Origin: Antitrichia curtipendula
Taxonomy: Eukaryota > Streptophyta > Bryopsida > Hypnales > Leucodontaceae
Reading direction: 5' to 3'
NCBI GenBank assembly: GCA_951230915.1
Contig: OX579637.1
Location: forward strand, 2,976,001 to 3,040,000
Length of the DNA: 64,000 nt
Positions 1 to 12,143 of the stretch are shown here, piece by piece (the first letter of the stretch is position 1; each line of letters begins with the position of its first letter). A program made the position numbers and the translations under genes. Below the pieces are notes generated by a model that was not told where the DNA came from, ran no database searches, and saw only the letters and a list, made by a program, of their open reading frames with translations.

Positions 1-3000
1 ATGCCATAGAATTTCATTTGGAAAGCCACTTGCATGAAATTGTAGAAGTTGTAAATAAATCTACTATTTGAATCCATGGAAATATTAAATTTTTGTGTAA
101 CCTAAATCTATTCTTTTGTACCCGAACAAAACATGGAATAAAGCATGGCCTCAATGTGCTCTAATGGCCACTTTTATCAAATGTCATAGAGTTTCATTTG
201 GAAAGCCACTTGAATTATATTGTAGAAGTTGTAAATAATTTCTACTATTTGAATCCATGGAAATATTAAATTTTTGTGTAATTTAAATCCATTTCCACGT
301 GCCCAAACAAAATATAGAATAAAACAGGGCCTCACTGTTCTTTAATGAATATTTCCATCAAATGCTAAAGAATTTCGTTTGGAAAGCCACTTGATTGGAA
401 TTGTAGAAGATGTAAATACTTTCTACTAATTGAATCCATGTAAATATTAAATTTGTGTGTAAATTAAATCCATTCCCACGTGCCCAAACAAAATATGGAG
501 TAAAACAGGGCATCACTATGCTCTAATGGCCACTTATATCAATTGTCATGGAGTTTCATTTGGAAAGCCACTTGAATGAAATTGTAGAAGTTGTGAATAA
601 TCTCTACTATTTGAATCCATGGAAATATTAAATTTTTGTGTAACTTAAATCCATTCCCACGTACCCAAACCAAATATGGAATAAAACATGGTTTCACTGT
701 ACTCTAATGGCCACTTTTATCAAATGCCATAGAGTTTCATTTGGAAAGCCACTTGCATGAAATTGTAGAAGTTGTAAATAAATCTACTATTTGAATCCAT
801 GGAAATATTAAATTTTTGTGTAATTTAAATCCATTTCCACGTGCCCAAACAAAATATAGAATAAAACAGGGCCTCACTGTACCTAATGAGTATTTCCATC
901 AAATGCCATAGAATTTCATTTGGGAAGCCATTTGATTGAAATTGTAGAAGTTGTAAATAATCTCTACTATTTGAATCCATGGAAATATTAAATTTTTGTG
1001 CAACTTAAATCCATTTCCACGTAGCCAAACAAAATATGGAGTAAAACAGGGCCTCAATGTGCTCTAATGGCCACTTTTATCAAATGTCATAGAGTTTCAT
1101 TTGGAAAGCCACTTGAATTATATTGTAGAAGTTGTAAATAATTTCTACTATTTGAATCCATGGAAATAATAAATTTTTGTGTATATTAAATCCATTCCCA
1201 AGTGCCCAAACAAATTATGGAGTAAAACAGGGCCTCACTGTACTTCAATGTATATATTTCCATCAAATGCCATAGAACTTCATTTGGGAAGCCATTTGAT
1301 TGAAATTGTAGAAGTTGTAAATAATCTCTACTATTTGAATCCATGGAAATATTAAATTTTTGTGTAACTTAAATCCATTCCCACGTACCCAAACAAAATA
1401 TGGAGTAAAACAGGGCATCACTGTACTTTAATGAATCTTTCGATCAGATGCCATAGAATTTCATTTGGGAAGCCACTTGCATGAAATTGTAGAAGTTGTA
1501 AATAAATCTACTATTTGAATCCATGGAAATATTAAATTTTTGTGTAATTTAAATCCATTCCCACGTGCCCAAACAAAATATAGAATAAAACAGGGTTTCA
1601 CTCTACTGTAATGAATGATTCCATCAAATGCTATAGAATTTCATTTTGAAAGCCACTTGAATTATATTGTAGAAGTTGAAAATAATCTCTACTATTTGAA
1701 TCCATGGAAATATTAAATTTTTGTGTAACTTAAATCCATTTCCACGTGCCCAACAAATTATGGAATAGAATAGGGCCTCACTGTACCTAATGAGTATTTC
1801 CATCAAATGCCATAGAATTTCATTTGGGAAGCCATTTGATTGAAATTGTAGAAGTTGTAAATACTTTCTACTATTTGATTCCATGGAAATATTAAATTTT
1901 TCTGTAATTTAAATCCATTTTCACGTGCCCAAACAAAATATGGAATAAAACATGGTTTCACTGTACTCTAATGAATATTTCCATCAAATGCCATAGAATT
2001 TCATTTGGAAAGCCACTTGCATGAAATTGTAGAAGTTGTAAATAATCTCTACTATTTGAATCCATGGAAATATTAAATTTTTGTGTAATTTAAATCCATT
2101 TCCACGTGCCCAAACAAAATATAGAATAAAACAGGGTTTCACTCTACTTTAATAAATGTTTCCATCAAATGCTGTAGAATTTCTTTTGGAAAGCCACTTG
2201 AATGAAACTGTAGATGTTGTAAATAATATCTACTATTTGAATCCATGGAAATATTAAATTCTTGTGTAATTTAAATCCATTTCCACGTGCCCAAACAAAA
2301 TATGGAATATAACAGGGCCTCATTGTACTTTAATGAATATTTCCATCAAATGCCATAGAATTTCATTTGGAAAGCCATTTGATTGAAAATGTAGAAGTTG
2401 TAAATAATCTCTGCTATTTGAATCCATGGAAATATTAAATTGTTGTGTATATTAAATCCATTCCCAAGTGCCCAAACAAAATATGGAATAAAACAGGGCC
2501 TCACTGTACTCTAATGGCCACTTTTATCAAATGTCATACAGTTTCATTTGGAAAGCCACTTGAATGAAATTGTAGAAGTTGTAAATAATCTCTACTATTT
2601 GTATCCATGGAAATATTAAATTTTTCTGTAATTTAAATCCATTTCAACATGCCCAAACAAATTATGGAGTAAAACAAGGCCTCACTGTACTTTAATGAAT
2701 ACTTCCATCAAATGTCATAGAGTTTCATTTGGAAAGCCACTTGAATGAAATTGTAGAAGTTGTAAATACTCTCTACTATTTGAATGCATGGAAATATTAA
2801 ATTTTTGTGTAACTTAAATCCATTCCCACGTGCCCAAACAAATTATGGAACAAAACAGGGCTCCACTATAATTTAATGATTATTTCCATCAAATGTCATA
2901 GAATTTCATTTGGGAAGCCACTTGATTGAGATTGTAGAAGTTGTAAATAATCTTTACTACTTGAATCCATGGAAATATTAAATTTTTGTGCAACTTAAAT

Positions 3001-6000
3001 CCATTTCCACGTAGCCAAACAAAATATGGAGTAAAACAGGGCATCACTGTACTTCAATGTATATATTTCCATCAAATGCCATAGAACTTCATTTGGGAAG
3101 CCATTTGATTGAAATTGTAGAAGTTGTAAATAATCTCTACTATTTGAATCCATGGAAATATTAACTTTTTGTGTAACTTAAATCCATTCCCACGTACCCA
3201 AACAAAATATGGAGTAAAACAGGGCCTCACTGTGCTCTATTGGCCACTTATATCAAATGTCATAGGATTTCATTTGGGAAGCCATTTGATTGAAATTGTA
3301 GAAGTTGTAAATAATCTCTACTATTTGAATCCATGGAAATACTAAATTTTTGTGTAACCTAAATCCCTTTTCAAGTGCCCAAACAAAATATGGAATAAAA
3401 TAGGGCCTTACTGTGCTCTAATGGCCAGTTATATCAAATGTCATAGAGTTTCATTTGGTAAGCCACTTGCATGAAATTGTAGAAGTTGTAAATATTCTCT
3501 ACTATTTGAATCCATGGAAATAATAAATTTTTGTGTATATTAAATCCATTACCAAGTGCCCAAACAAAATATAGAATAAAACAGGGTTTCACTCTACTGT
3601 AATGAATGTTTCCATCAAATGCTATAGAATTTCTTTTGGAAAGCCACTTGGATGAAATTGTAGAAGTTGTAAATAATCTTCAATATTTGAATCCATGGAA
3701 GTATTAAATTTTTGTGTAACTTAAATCCATTCCCACGTGCCCAAACAAAATATAGGATAAAACAGGGCCTCACTGTACTTCAATGAATATTTCCATCAAA
3801 TGCCATAGGATTTCATTTGGGAAGCCATTTGATTGAAATTGTAGAAGTTGTAAATAATCTCTACTATTTGAATCCATGGAAATACTAAATTTTTGTGTAA
3901 CTTACATCCATTTTCAAGTGCCCAAACAAAATATCGAATAAACCAGGGCCTCACTGTGCTCTAATGGCCAGTTATATCAAATGTCATAGAGTTCCATTTG
4001 GAAAGCCACTTGATTGAGATTGTAAAAGTTGTAAATATTCTCTACTATCTGAATCCATGCAAATATTAAATTTTTGTGTAATTTAAATCGATTCCCACGT
4101 GCCCAAACAAAATATGGAATAAAACAGGGCCTCACTGTACTTTAATGATTATATCCATCAAATGCCATAGAATTTCATTTGGAAAGCCACTTGATTGAAA
4201 TTGTAGAAGTTGTAAATAATATCTACTATTTGAATCCATGCAAATATTAAATTTTTGTGTAATTTAAATCCATTCCCACGTGGCCAAACAAAATATGGAA
4301 TAAAACAGGGCCTCACTGTACTTTAATGAATCTTTCCATCAAATGCCATAGAATTTCAATTGGGAAGCCACTTGATTGAAATTGTAGAAGTTGTAAATAA
4401 TCTCTACTATTTGAATCCATGGAAATATTAAACTTTTGTGTAATTTAAATCCATTCCCACGTACCCAAACAAAATATGGAGTAAAACAGGGCATCACTAT
4501 GCTCTAATGGCCACTTATATCAAATGTCATAGAATTTCTTTTGGAAAGCCACTTGCATGAAATTGTAGAAGTTGTAAATAATCTCTACTATTTGAATCCA
4601 TGGAAATATTAAATTTTTGTGTAACTTAAATCCATTCCCACGTGCCCAAACCAAATATGGAATAAAACAGGGCCTCACTGTGCTCTAATGGCCACTTTTA
4701 TCAAATGTCATAGAGTTTCATTCGGAAAGCCACTTGAATGAAATTTTAGAAGTTGTAAATAATCTTCAATATTTGAATCCATGGAAGTATTAAATTTTTG
4801 TGTAACTTAAATCCATTCCCACGTGCCCAAACAAAATATCGAATAAACCAGGGCCTCACTGTGCTCTAATGGCCAGTTATATCAAATGTCATAGAGTTCC
4901 ATTTGGAAAGCCACTTGATTGAGATTGTAGAAGTTGTAAATATTCTCTACTATCTGAATCCATGGAAATATTAAATTTTTGTGTAAGTTAAATCCATTTC
5001 CACTTGCCCAACCAAAATATGGAATAAAACAGGGCCTCACTGTGCTCTATTGGCCAATTATATCAAACGTCATAGAGTTTCATTTGGAAAGCCACTTGCA
5101 TGAAATTGTAGAAGTTGAAAATAATCTCTACTATTTGAATCCATGGAAATATTAAATTTTTGTGTAACTTAAATCCATTTCCACGTGCCCAACGAAAATA
5201 TGGAATAAAACAGGGCCTCACTGTACTTTAATGAATATTTCCATCAAATGCCATAGAATTTCACTTGGGAAGCCACTTGCATGAAATTGTAGAAGTTGTA
5301 AATACTTTCTACTATTTGAATCCATGGAAATATTAAATTTTTGTGTAACTTAAATCCATTCCCACGTGCCCAAACAAAATATCGAATAAACCAGGGCCTG
5401 ACTGTGCTCTAATGGCCAGTTGTATCAAATGTCATAGAGTTCCATTTGGAAAGCCACTTGATTGAGATTGTAGAAGTTGCAAATATTCTCTACTATCTGA
5501 ATCCATGGAAATATTAAATTTTTGTGTAACTTAAATCCATTTTCACGTGCCCAACCAAAATATGGAATAAAACTGGGCCTCACTGTGCTCTAATAGCCAG
5601 TTATATCAAATGTCATAGAGTTTCATTTGGAAAGCCACTTGAATGAAATTTTAGAAGTTGTAAATAATCTTCAATATTTGAATCCATGGAAGTATTAAAT
5701 TTTTGTGTAACTTAAATCCATTCCCACGTGCCCAAAACAAAATATGGAATAAAACAGGGCCTCACTGTGTTCTAATGGCCAGTTCTATCAAATGTCATAG
5801 AATTTCATTTGGAAAGCCACTTGCATGAAATTGTAGAAGTTGTAAATACTTCCTACTACTTGAATCCATAGAAATATTAAATTTTTGTGTAACCTAAATC
5901 GATTCCCTCGTGCCCAAACAAAATATGGATTAAAATAGGGTCTCACTGTGCTCTAATGGCCACTTTTATCAAATGTCATAGAATTTCATTTGGAAAGCCA

Positions 6001-7150
6001 CTTGCATGAAATTGTAGAAGTTGTAAATACTTTCTACTACTTGAATCCATGGAAATATTTAATTTTTGTTTAATTTAAATCCATTCCCACGTGCCCAAAC
6101 AAAATATGGAATAAAAGAGGGCCTCACTGTACTTTAATGAATATTTCCATCAAACGCCATAGAATTTCATTTGGGAAGCCACTTGATTGAAATTGTAGAA
6201 GTTGTAAATAATCTCTACTATTTGAATCCATGGAAATATTAAATTTTTGTGTAATTTAAATCCATTCCCACATTCCCTAAACAAAATATGGAATAAAACA
6301 GGGCCTCACTGTGTTCTAATGGCCAGTTCTATCAAATGTCATAGAATTTCATTTGGAAAGCCACTTGCATGAAATTGTAGAAGTTGTAAATACTTCCTAC
6401 TACTTGAATCCATAGAAATATTAAATTTTTGTGTAACCTAAATCGATTCCCTCGTGCCCAAACAAAATATGGATTAAAATAGGGTCTCACTGTGCTCTAA
6501 TGGCCACTTTTATCAAATGTCATAGAATTTCATTTGGAAAGCCACTTGCATGAAATTGTAGAAGTTGTAAATACTTTCTACTACTTGAATCCATGGAAAT
6601 ATTTAATTTTTGTTTAATTTAAATCCATTCCCACGTGCCCAAACAAAATATGGAAAAAAACAGGGCCTCACTGTACTTTAATTAATATTTCCATCAAATG
6701 CCATAGAATTTCATTTGGGAAGCCACTTGCATGAAATTGTAGAAGTTGTAAATAATCTCTTCTATTTGATTTTATGGAAATATTAAATTTTTGTGTAATT
6801 TAAATCCATTCCCACATTCCCGAAACAAAATATGGAATAAAACAGGGCCTCACTGTGCTCTAATGGCCAGTTCTATCAAATGTCATAGAGTTTCATTTGG
6901 AAAGCCACTTGAATTAAATTGTAGAAGTTGTAAATAATCTCTAATATTTGAATTCATGGAAGTTTTAAACTTTGTGTGTAATTTGAATCCATTCGCACAT
7001 CCCCATAAAAAGTTAGGAATGAAACGGAGCCTCATTGTAATTTAATGCCCGCCAACGTCAAATGTCATGGAATTTCATTTTGAAAGCCACTTGAAGATAA
7101 CTCTAGAAGTTGTAATTACTCCCTAGTATTTGAATCAATGAAAATAATAA
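1..7150. repeat. Satellite array A, about 181-bp tandem units
   Basis: About 39 head-to-tail units of roughly 181 bp. Each unit has recognisable landmarks: 'tttcatttggaaagccactt', 'gtagaagttgtaaata', 'tgaatccatggaaatatta', then 'cacgtgcccaaacaaa' and 'aacagggcctcactg'. Unit starts fall at about 1, 181, 361 and 541. Units are AT-rich and typically differ at a modest number of positions. The last two units (about 6,955-7,150) are clearly more diverged, as expected at an array edge. There is no coding capacity; the few ORFs inside are chance. Unit length and sequence uniformity are typical of centromeric or pericentromeric plant satellites, but the centromere role is inference. Confidence 0.97.
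5761..6850. repeat. Higher-order repeat inside satellite A (about 544 bp, three units)
   Basis: A three-unit block with private variants ('ctcactgtgttctaatggcc', 'acttcctactacttgaatcc', 'aaatcgattccctcgtgccc') at 5,761-6,100 recurs almost unchanged from 6,305. The offset is about 544 bp, or 3 x 181. A separate variant 'atatcgaataaaccaggg' recurs at 3,931, 4,836 and 5,379, at offsets of 5 and 3 units. This shows recent local amplification of multi-unit blocks. Confidence 0.8.
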
Positions 7151-8160
7151 GTTTGTGTGTAACCTGAATCCACCCCAGGTGTCTAAGAACATTAATAGGC
7201 ATGAAACGGGGCTGTATTTTAAAGAACCCCTATATATTCAGAGTAAGCTTAGATTTGTAGAAAATAGGATAATCATTGTTAAACGAAAGTATTTTTTAAC
7301 TAACGAAGTCAATAATTATCTCATACTTTTCAAGAAATGCTTGTAGTGTGAATTATTTATTATGAAACTATTTTGTCTTAGCGGATGCAATATTGAATTG
7401 AGATTTAGCTTTTAGTTAGTGTAGAATCCCTTTTCACACATTATTGACTAAATAGAAAAGAAGTGTAATATTTGAACTTTGAAATTTTTTGCAAAAGGGA
7501 GAATTAATGCAGAGTCTTTCAAATTTGAACGAGCACAAACCTTTATGTTTTGTAAATGACATTAATGTTATACAATATGAAAATAACTGAGTTCCAAGGT
7601 TACCAACAAATCACATAACTGTTTAATTAACTCATAATGATGTGGCTTCTTTATAATAAAGTTAGACATCGAAATTTTTCCAGTACTACTTCATCAATAT
7701 GTGAAATCTTTTGTGTACAAAGAGTAGTGATTGAAGTCATTCATCCGAGCACTTTCATGTAGTGCATCTTTATAGAGTTAGTTCTCAAAGCATACAAAGA
7801 ATGATTTTTGGTTTGAGAATAATTGGCAAAAAAACATTCTATGCAAGAAAGAAGTATAGCTATGCGTCTTGGCCATAAATTTGGTGTGGGAAGCAAATAT
7901 TTTCTATAGTAGCTTGACATGCAAATTTGAATGCTTCAGAATTCCATTGTTTGAAGGTTTAGGATGAAAGATTCTTTCACTTAAAAAATCGACACTTAAA
8001 ACTATGGATTTTTCTACTATTAATAGTAGTAGAAGTTTTTTGGTATATCACTTAAAAAGTACTCAAAGTAGATCCGGGTTACGGGTTTAGACCGGATATA
8101 AGGAACATTCGGGTATAAACGTGAATTTCATTAAAATGGTGTCATTCCAGAATTTTGGAG
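7151..8160. other. AT-rich spacer, no gene seen
   Basis: This is AT-rich sequence between the satellite edge and the GC-rich block. The only ORF of note (7,155-7,346, 63 codons) begins in degenerate satellite sequence and has no recognisable domain. I see no RNA gene or mobile-element ends here. Confidence 0.6.
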
Positions 8161-8322
8161 GTGTTACATCTATAACAGTCCTACATGTTCAGACAAAGTG
8201 GCGGATTTTATATGCCATTTTAACGAAATTGACGTTTATAGATGTCAGACCGCAAATACACAAAGGCCGAGGTACAAACACCATGTGTGTATAATTACAC
8301 AGTCCTGGATATACTCAACCGG

Positions 8323-8380
8323 GGTCGGGTATACGCAACAGGACCGGGTATACGCAACAGGGACCGGGTATCTCCAGGTC
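8323..8380 (+). repeat. About 20-bp tandem repeat (GACCGGGTATACGCAACAG)
   Basis: Roughly 2.5 direct copies of a unit close to 'ggaccgggtatacgcaacag' lie immediately upstream of a GC-rich block. A related 'ccggatata...cgggtataaa' stretch lies near 8,090-8,120. Function is unknown; upstream repeats next to a GC-rich transcribed-looking block could be promoter elements. Confidence 0.7.
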
Positions 8381-8399
8381 ACGGAGCTTTAGGATTTAG

Positions 8400-8760
8400 G
8401 GTGCGTTTTCGTTTTCCTCCTCGCGCGCTGCTTTTCCATGCTTCTCCACAAGATTTGCGTGCTTCTCCCCGGGATTTTCTTGTCTTCCGCGCGCTGCTTC
8501 TTCGCACAGCACTAGGGTTTTGGTTGCGTGCTTCTCCCCCCTGATTTTCCGCTTCCGCAGTCGTGTTCGGTGCAGCGTTCCCTCTTGCGGACGGACGTGG
8601 TGCGAGGCGGGAGTTTCTTGAGGTTCCGCTTCCGGAGTCGTGTTTGGTGGCAAGTTTCCTCCTACGGACGGACGTGGTGGGAGGCGGGCGTTTCTTGAGG
8701 CGAGCGTTGCTTGTACGAGGAGTGCGGGAGGAGTTACAATCTGAGCAAGGTGAGATCGAA
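8400..8760. other. GC-rich block with a 77-bp tandem duplication
   Basis: The strong GC skew leaves both strands open as ORFs, but the predicted products are low-complexity Arg/Ser/Ala-rich and match nothing I recognise. A 77-bp unit starting 'ttccgcttccg' at 8,547 is repeated at 8,624. The block also contains 'acggacgtggtg' twice and is followed by 'gagcaaggtgagatcg', a good 5' splice donor. It may be the first, non-coding exon or CpG-rich promoter of a transcription unit running to the right. I do not call a protein here. Confidence 0.5.
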
Positions 8761-9894
8761 TTCGCTTGTGTCGATGTTTGGATCAGCTCTAGGCGTTTAG
8801 GATCGGCTTCAATTTTGTAGTCCATTTGTGTTATTCTAGATGTTGCAGTTCTTGTTGGGCTTAGGGTTTAGGTTGGTTCTCAAGATGAGTTTGGAATGCC
8901 TACTGCAGAGTTAGTATGAGTGCTTCTTGTTCCTTGCGCTAAATATGAAAGTTTTGTGCGATTTTGGTTTCATGGGCTTCTGGTTTCGTGCGCCTAGTAT
9001 GAATGCTTTTTGTTTTATCAAATTCTTCGAGTTTCGGGCGCTTCTGGTTTTGTGCGCTTAGTATGTATCCTTTTTGTTTCATTGAATTCTTCTGGTTTCC
9101 TGCGCCTTGTTTCAGTTGCTGGGCGTTGGGTTTTGCTTGTGTGAATTCAACTATGTTATTGAGTATAGATGTCAAGTTCTTCTTATGATTATGTAGTTCT
9201 GTCCTTGAGTATAGATATCAAGTTCCAGACTTGCTCTTTGGAATTTTCTTTGGAATTTCTGAGTGAGGATTTTTTTGGCAGTCATTAGTACATATTGATT
9301 TCATTCATTTCCATTTCAGTACCTCATTGTGGCATTCATTCTCATTTCTTTACTTGTTGATTGCATTAGCGTATGTTGATTGCATTAGCCTATTGATTTT
9401 CATTTCAGTATCTCATTTCAGTACCTCATTGTGGCATTCATTATAATTTCGGTTTAAGTTGATTGCATTAGCGTATGTTGTTTCAGTTCTGAATTCATTA
9501 GCGTCTATTTTGTCTTGCATGTGCTGAATTCTTGGCAAATGTTGAGAATCTTGCAGGATTTAGGGAGTCGGTGCATCTTCAGCGCTTTCTAAGTCTCAGA
9601 AGGTTGTATCTTGTTAAGTTTCAGGTTAGTTTCTAGATCTATTATACACTATCTGGGTTAGCACTTAGGATCTAGGCTTAGGGTTCAGGTTACAGGCTTT
9701 AGGGTGTCATTTTAAGGATTTAGTCTCACGGCTTAGGGTTTAGGGTCTAGAAAATATCCAAGTTACTTCAATCATCTGCTGTAACAGTGGCATCAATATA
9801 ATATGAGGCGGATCTTATCTGGATATCGTAGGGTCTCACCGGGTATCAGCACCGCAAAACTCTCTCCTCGGGTCCATGTCAGCCATGAAGCTAA
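8761..9894. other. Non-coding T-rich region with a 102-bp duplication and telomere-like motifs
   Basis: A segment starting 'ttcagtacctcattgtggca' at 9,315 is repeated at 9,417. From 9,657 to 9,751 there are scattered degenerate TTTAGGG/CTTAGGG units ('ggcttagggtttagggtc'). The region looks like a long intron or 5' flank. No protein-coding exon is recognisable. Confidence 0.5.
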
Positions 9895-9927
9895 GTGCAA
9901 TTCAGCTCGACTCGAGCTGAATTGCAC
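9895..9927. repeat. Perfect palindrome, 16-bp arms, core AGCTCGACTCGAGCT
   Basis: A 33-nt perfect inverted repeat: 16-nt arms around a single central C at 9,911. It is the longest member of a small dispersed hairpin family in this window, all sharing a TCGA-N-TCGA centre. It lies in the 5' flank of composite-gene copy 1. Confidence 0.9.
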
Positions 9928-10023
9928 ACATGCCAGAACAAAATACGAAGATCACCTAATAATATAAAGTCGCACCCGACTTGACCATGAAATGACGAAT
10001 GGAAACAAATACACAGGCAATTC

Positions 10024-10038
10024 AGGTCGAGTCGACCT
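10024..10038. repeat. Hairpin AGGTCGAGTCGACCT
   Basis: Same family as the 9,895 palindrome, but both arms are changed together (AGCTCGA to AGGTCGA, and TCGAGCT to TCGACCT), so pairing is kept. Confidence 0.85.
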
Positions 10039-10246
10039 AAACAAGCAAGTGAAGTAAATATAACACGCAGAAGTCCCAGAAACAGTAAATGAAGATAACC
10101 AGAACTAATAAACTCCAAGAGATCGTAGGAAAAAGAAACCTCCATGATAATAGAAACTAAACATAGTAATAACAGAAGCCCGAGTACTACAAGAAAAAAA
10201 AATACAATATATATATATGGAAAACTCGAGACCCAGATAGGAATGT

Positions 10247-10273
10247 CAGTTTAGCTCGAGTCGAGCTAAACTG
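10247..10273. repeat. Hairpin with 13-bp arms, core AGCTCGAGTCGAGCT
   Basis: Perfect inverted repeat of 13-nt arms around one central G, in the 5' flank of composite-gene copy 1. Confidence 0.88.
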
Positions 10274-10397
10274 CAGTGATTAGCCTGTAAGAAACACAGG
10301 AGTGCTACAACACCCATGCAACAAGCCACGGGAACAATAAAATCGTGAGAACAACTAAAGCTGTAGCAACAAACATAATGTACCGTACGGAATCCCG

Positions 10398-10492
10398 ATT
10401 AGCTCGAGTCGAGCTAATATGACTACCGCTAAGCAGGAACAACAACTACTTAGCAGTGTACAGAAGCTCGATTAGCTCGAGTCGAGCTAATT
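10398..10492. repeat. Two hairpins with 10-bp arms, ATTAGCTCGAGTCGAGCTAA core
   Basis: Identical 21-nt palindromes (10-nt arms, central G) lie at 10,398-10,418 and 10,472-10,492, spaced 74 bp apart. They lie directly upstream of the first coding segment at 10,526. Confidence 0.88.
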
Positions 10493-10525
10493 TGACTATC
10501 GCTAACTACATCCTGGACCTGCAGG

Positions 10526-11955
10526 ATGGAGGACCAAGTGCCGAAACTAGAATCATACTACAAGCGGTCAGAGAACAGGCGACCAGAAGATGATGGAGAT
10601 GGAGACGACATCCTCAACGACGGAGACTACTGGGAATTTCAAAACCTTGAGAAGATTGAGTGCTGGAGCCTGCACATGATTCCCTTCACGGAGCAGATCT
10701 GCTTCTGCGTCCAATTCAAGGGCATGGAGGTCTTCATCCCGCTCTCCTACGACGAGAAAATCAAGGAGGTGACGGAAGGAGATAACAACCACGTCGAAGT
10801 GCATTGTGTGACCACCCGGACCGGAATCCCTGCCGCAGATAATACCACTTCACGATAACGTTCAAGTCAGAGGAGATTCCATTCAGAGTGACGAACCTCC
10901 TGAATTCATTGGAGCCTACACAGTACTGGTCCGAAATTAAGGAGCTGGAGAACAAAGTCAGTGAGAAGTTCTTTCAGAAAGCCAATGGCGATCCCTTGAC
11001 TGGCCGAAAGCTCTGCCAGAAGATCAGAAGCCTCTTCCAAGACTTCGCAGTCCTGAAGACGAAGCTCACTATGGCAAAGAAAAGTATGGCTGCCAGGACC
11101 GCATCACTGAACATCGACAACCAAGGGCCAAGCCAAATATCCATGGACACCCAGCCCTCAACATCCAGAAGGGGAACCAGATCACGAAGACACGCCAACG
11201 CCGTCCCGGAAGGTGCACCACCTCCTCTGCCACCAGCTAGAAGAAGCGTGGGAAGGTCAGCATCTGTGACTGTCACAGAGGACATTAGCGTTTAGCTGGA
11301 GCTCAGTGAAATTCCACAGTTGCTCAAGGCCAACAAGAAACCAAACTACAAGGAGTCCAATAAAGCGTACAAGAAGTTTTGGATTAATTGTGCGGACGCC
11401 TTCCTGCTCAAGATGGAGAAGAAAGAGCTCGATATTACGCAGTTAATCTAAGCTCCTGCAACCAGGAACATAAGAAGCAAGGAAACCCGAATTGTCGAGG
11501 ACATGATGCATTGGATGATCCACATGCCCGACAGAAGCTCTAGACAAACCCTGTGCGTCATGCCTACAAACTGCAAGGAGAAACCAGAAACGTGGGAGGA
11601 GATCAAGGATGGCAAGTTTTGGATTATCAATGGGCAGCACAGTGTAGAAGCGAGTAGGATGATGCAGGACCCGACATTCGCAGTCGACGAGGAAACTATA
11701 ACCGAATTCAAGACGTGGAGTTGCTACATCGTTTGGACCGAGAACGACGAAATTCTCCGCTCCATCTTGGCTTACTACAACAGAGTGAATCACTTCTAGG
11801 CGATTCAACCTTCTTGGGCCACAAATATTCTTGGGGCGAGAGCTGTTTGGATGGACATGGGTTGCCCAAGGAATCTGAAGGACTCCGCACCACTGGGAAG
11901 CGTGTCAGTATCCAGACGGACAAAGGAGGCGCACAACAACCGTGTCAAGTACGCG
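10526..11955 (+). pseudogene. Composite gene copy 1: N-terminal region and ParB-like 'INGQH' domain
   Basis: A frame opens at 10,526, shifts near 10,830, and then runs in one frame to 11,955 with in-frame stops at 11,293 (TAG), 11,449 (TAA) and 11,797 (TAG). The first part is acidic and has no recognised family. Around 11,200 a basic, Ser/Pro-rich linker separates it from a globular segment. That segment has 'DITQLI', 'RQTLCVMP', 'ETWEEIKDGKFWIINGQHS' and then 'YYNRVNHF', 'QPSWATNILGARAVW'. The F-W-I-I-N-G-Q-H-S...A stretch resembles the (D/N)GQH/DGHHR strand-turn of ParB/sulfiredoxin-like and DndB-type folds. The fold call is inference. Copy 2 (57,908-59,093, minus) conserves the same motifs in the same order, including 'MIINGQNS'. 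The segment ends at a strong GTGAGT donor at 11,956, the same intron position as in copy 2. Function as a protein is lost here. Confidence 0.6.
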
Positions 11956-12143
11956 GTGAGTATTGTCCGACACTTCAGTGGTGTTTATCAACTGGTAACT
12001 TGGAACGATGTCATGTATGATCAGCTCGGGTCGAGCTAAATAGGTAGTCTTTCCATTTATTGATTTGTAAGTCGAGTGAAACAAGCATTCTTACATCGAC
12101 AGTGCCTTAAACGCTCACATATCGTTATGGTGTTTGGGATCAG
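11956..12143 (+). other. Intron (188 bp) of composite gene copy 1, with hairpin at 12,023-12,037
   Basis: Donor GTGAGT at 11,956 and acceptor ...GGGATCAG ending at 12,143. Exons on both sides are in phase 0. Copy 2 has an intron of 192 bp at the homologous codon (57,716-57,907). The intron contains the hairpin AGCTCGGGTCGAGCT. Confidence 0.7.

Noticed and set aside
1624..1884. 86-codon minus ORF inside satellite A
   Set aside because: Chance ORF in a tandem repeat, not shared by other units.
8242..8820. Overlapping ORFs on both strands in the GC-rich block (up to 148 codons)
   Set aside because: They follow the repeat composition, overlap each other in opposite frames and give low-complexity products; no domain or start context supports them.
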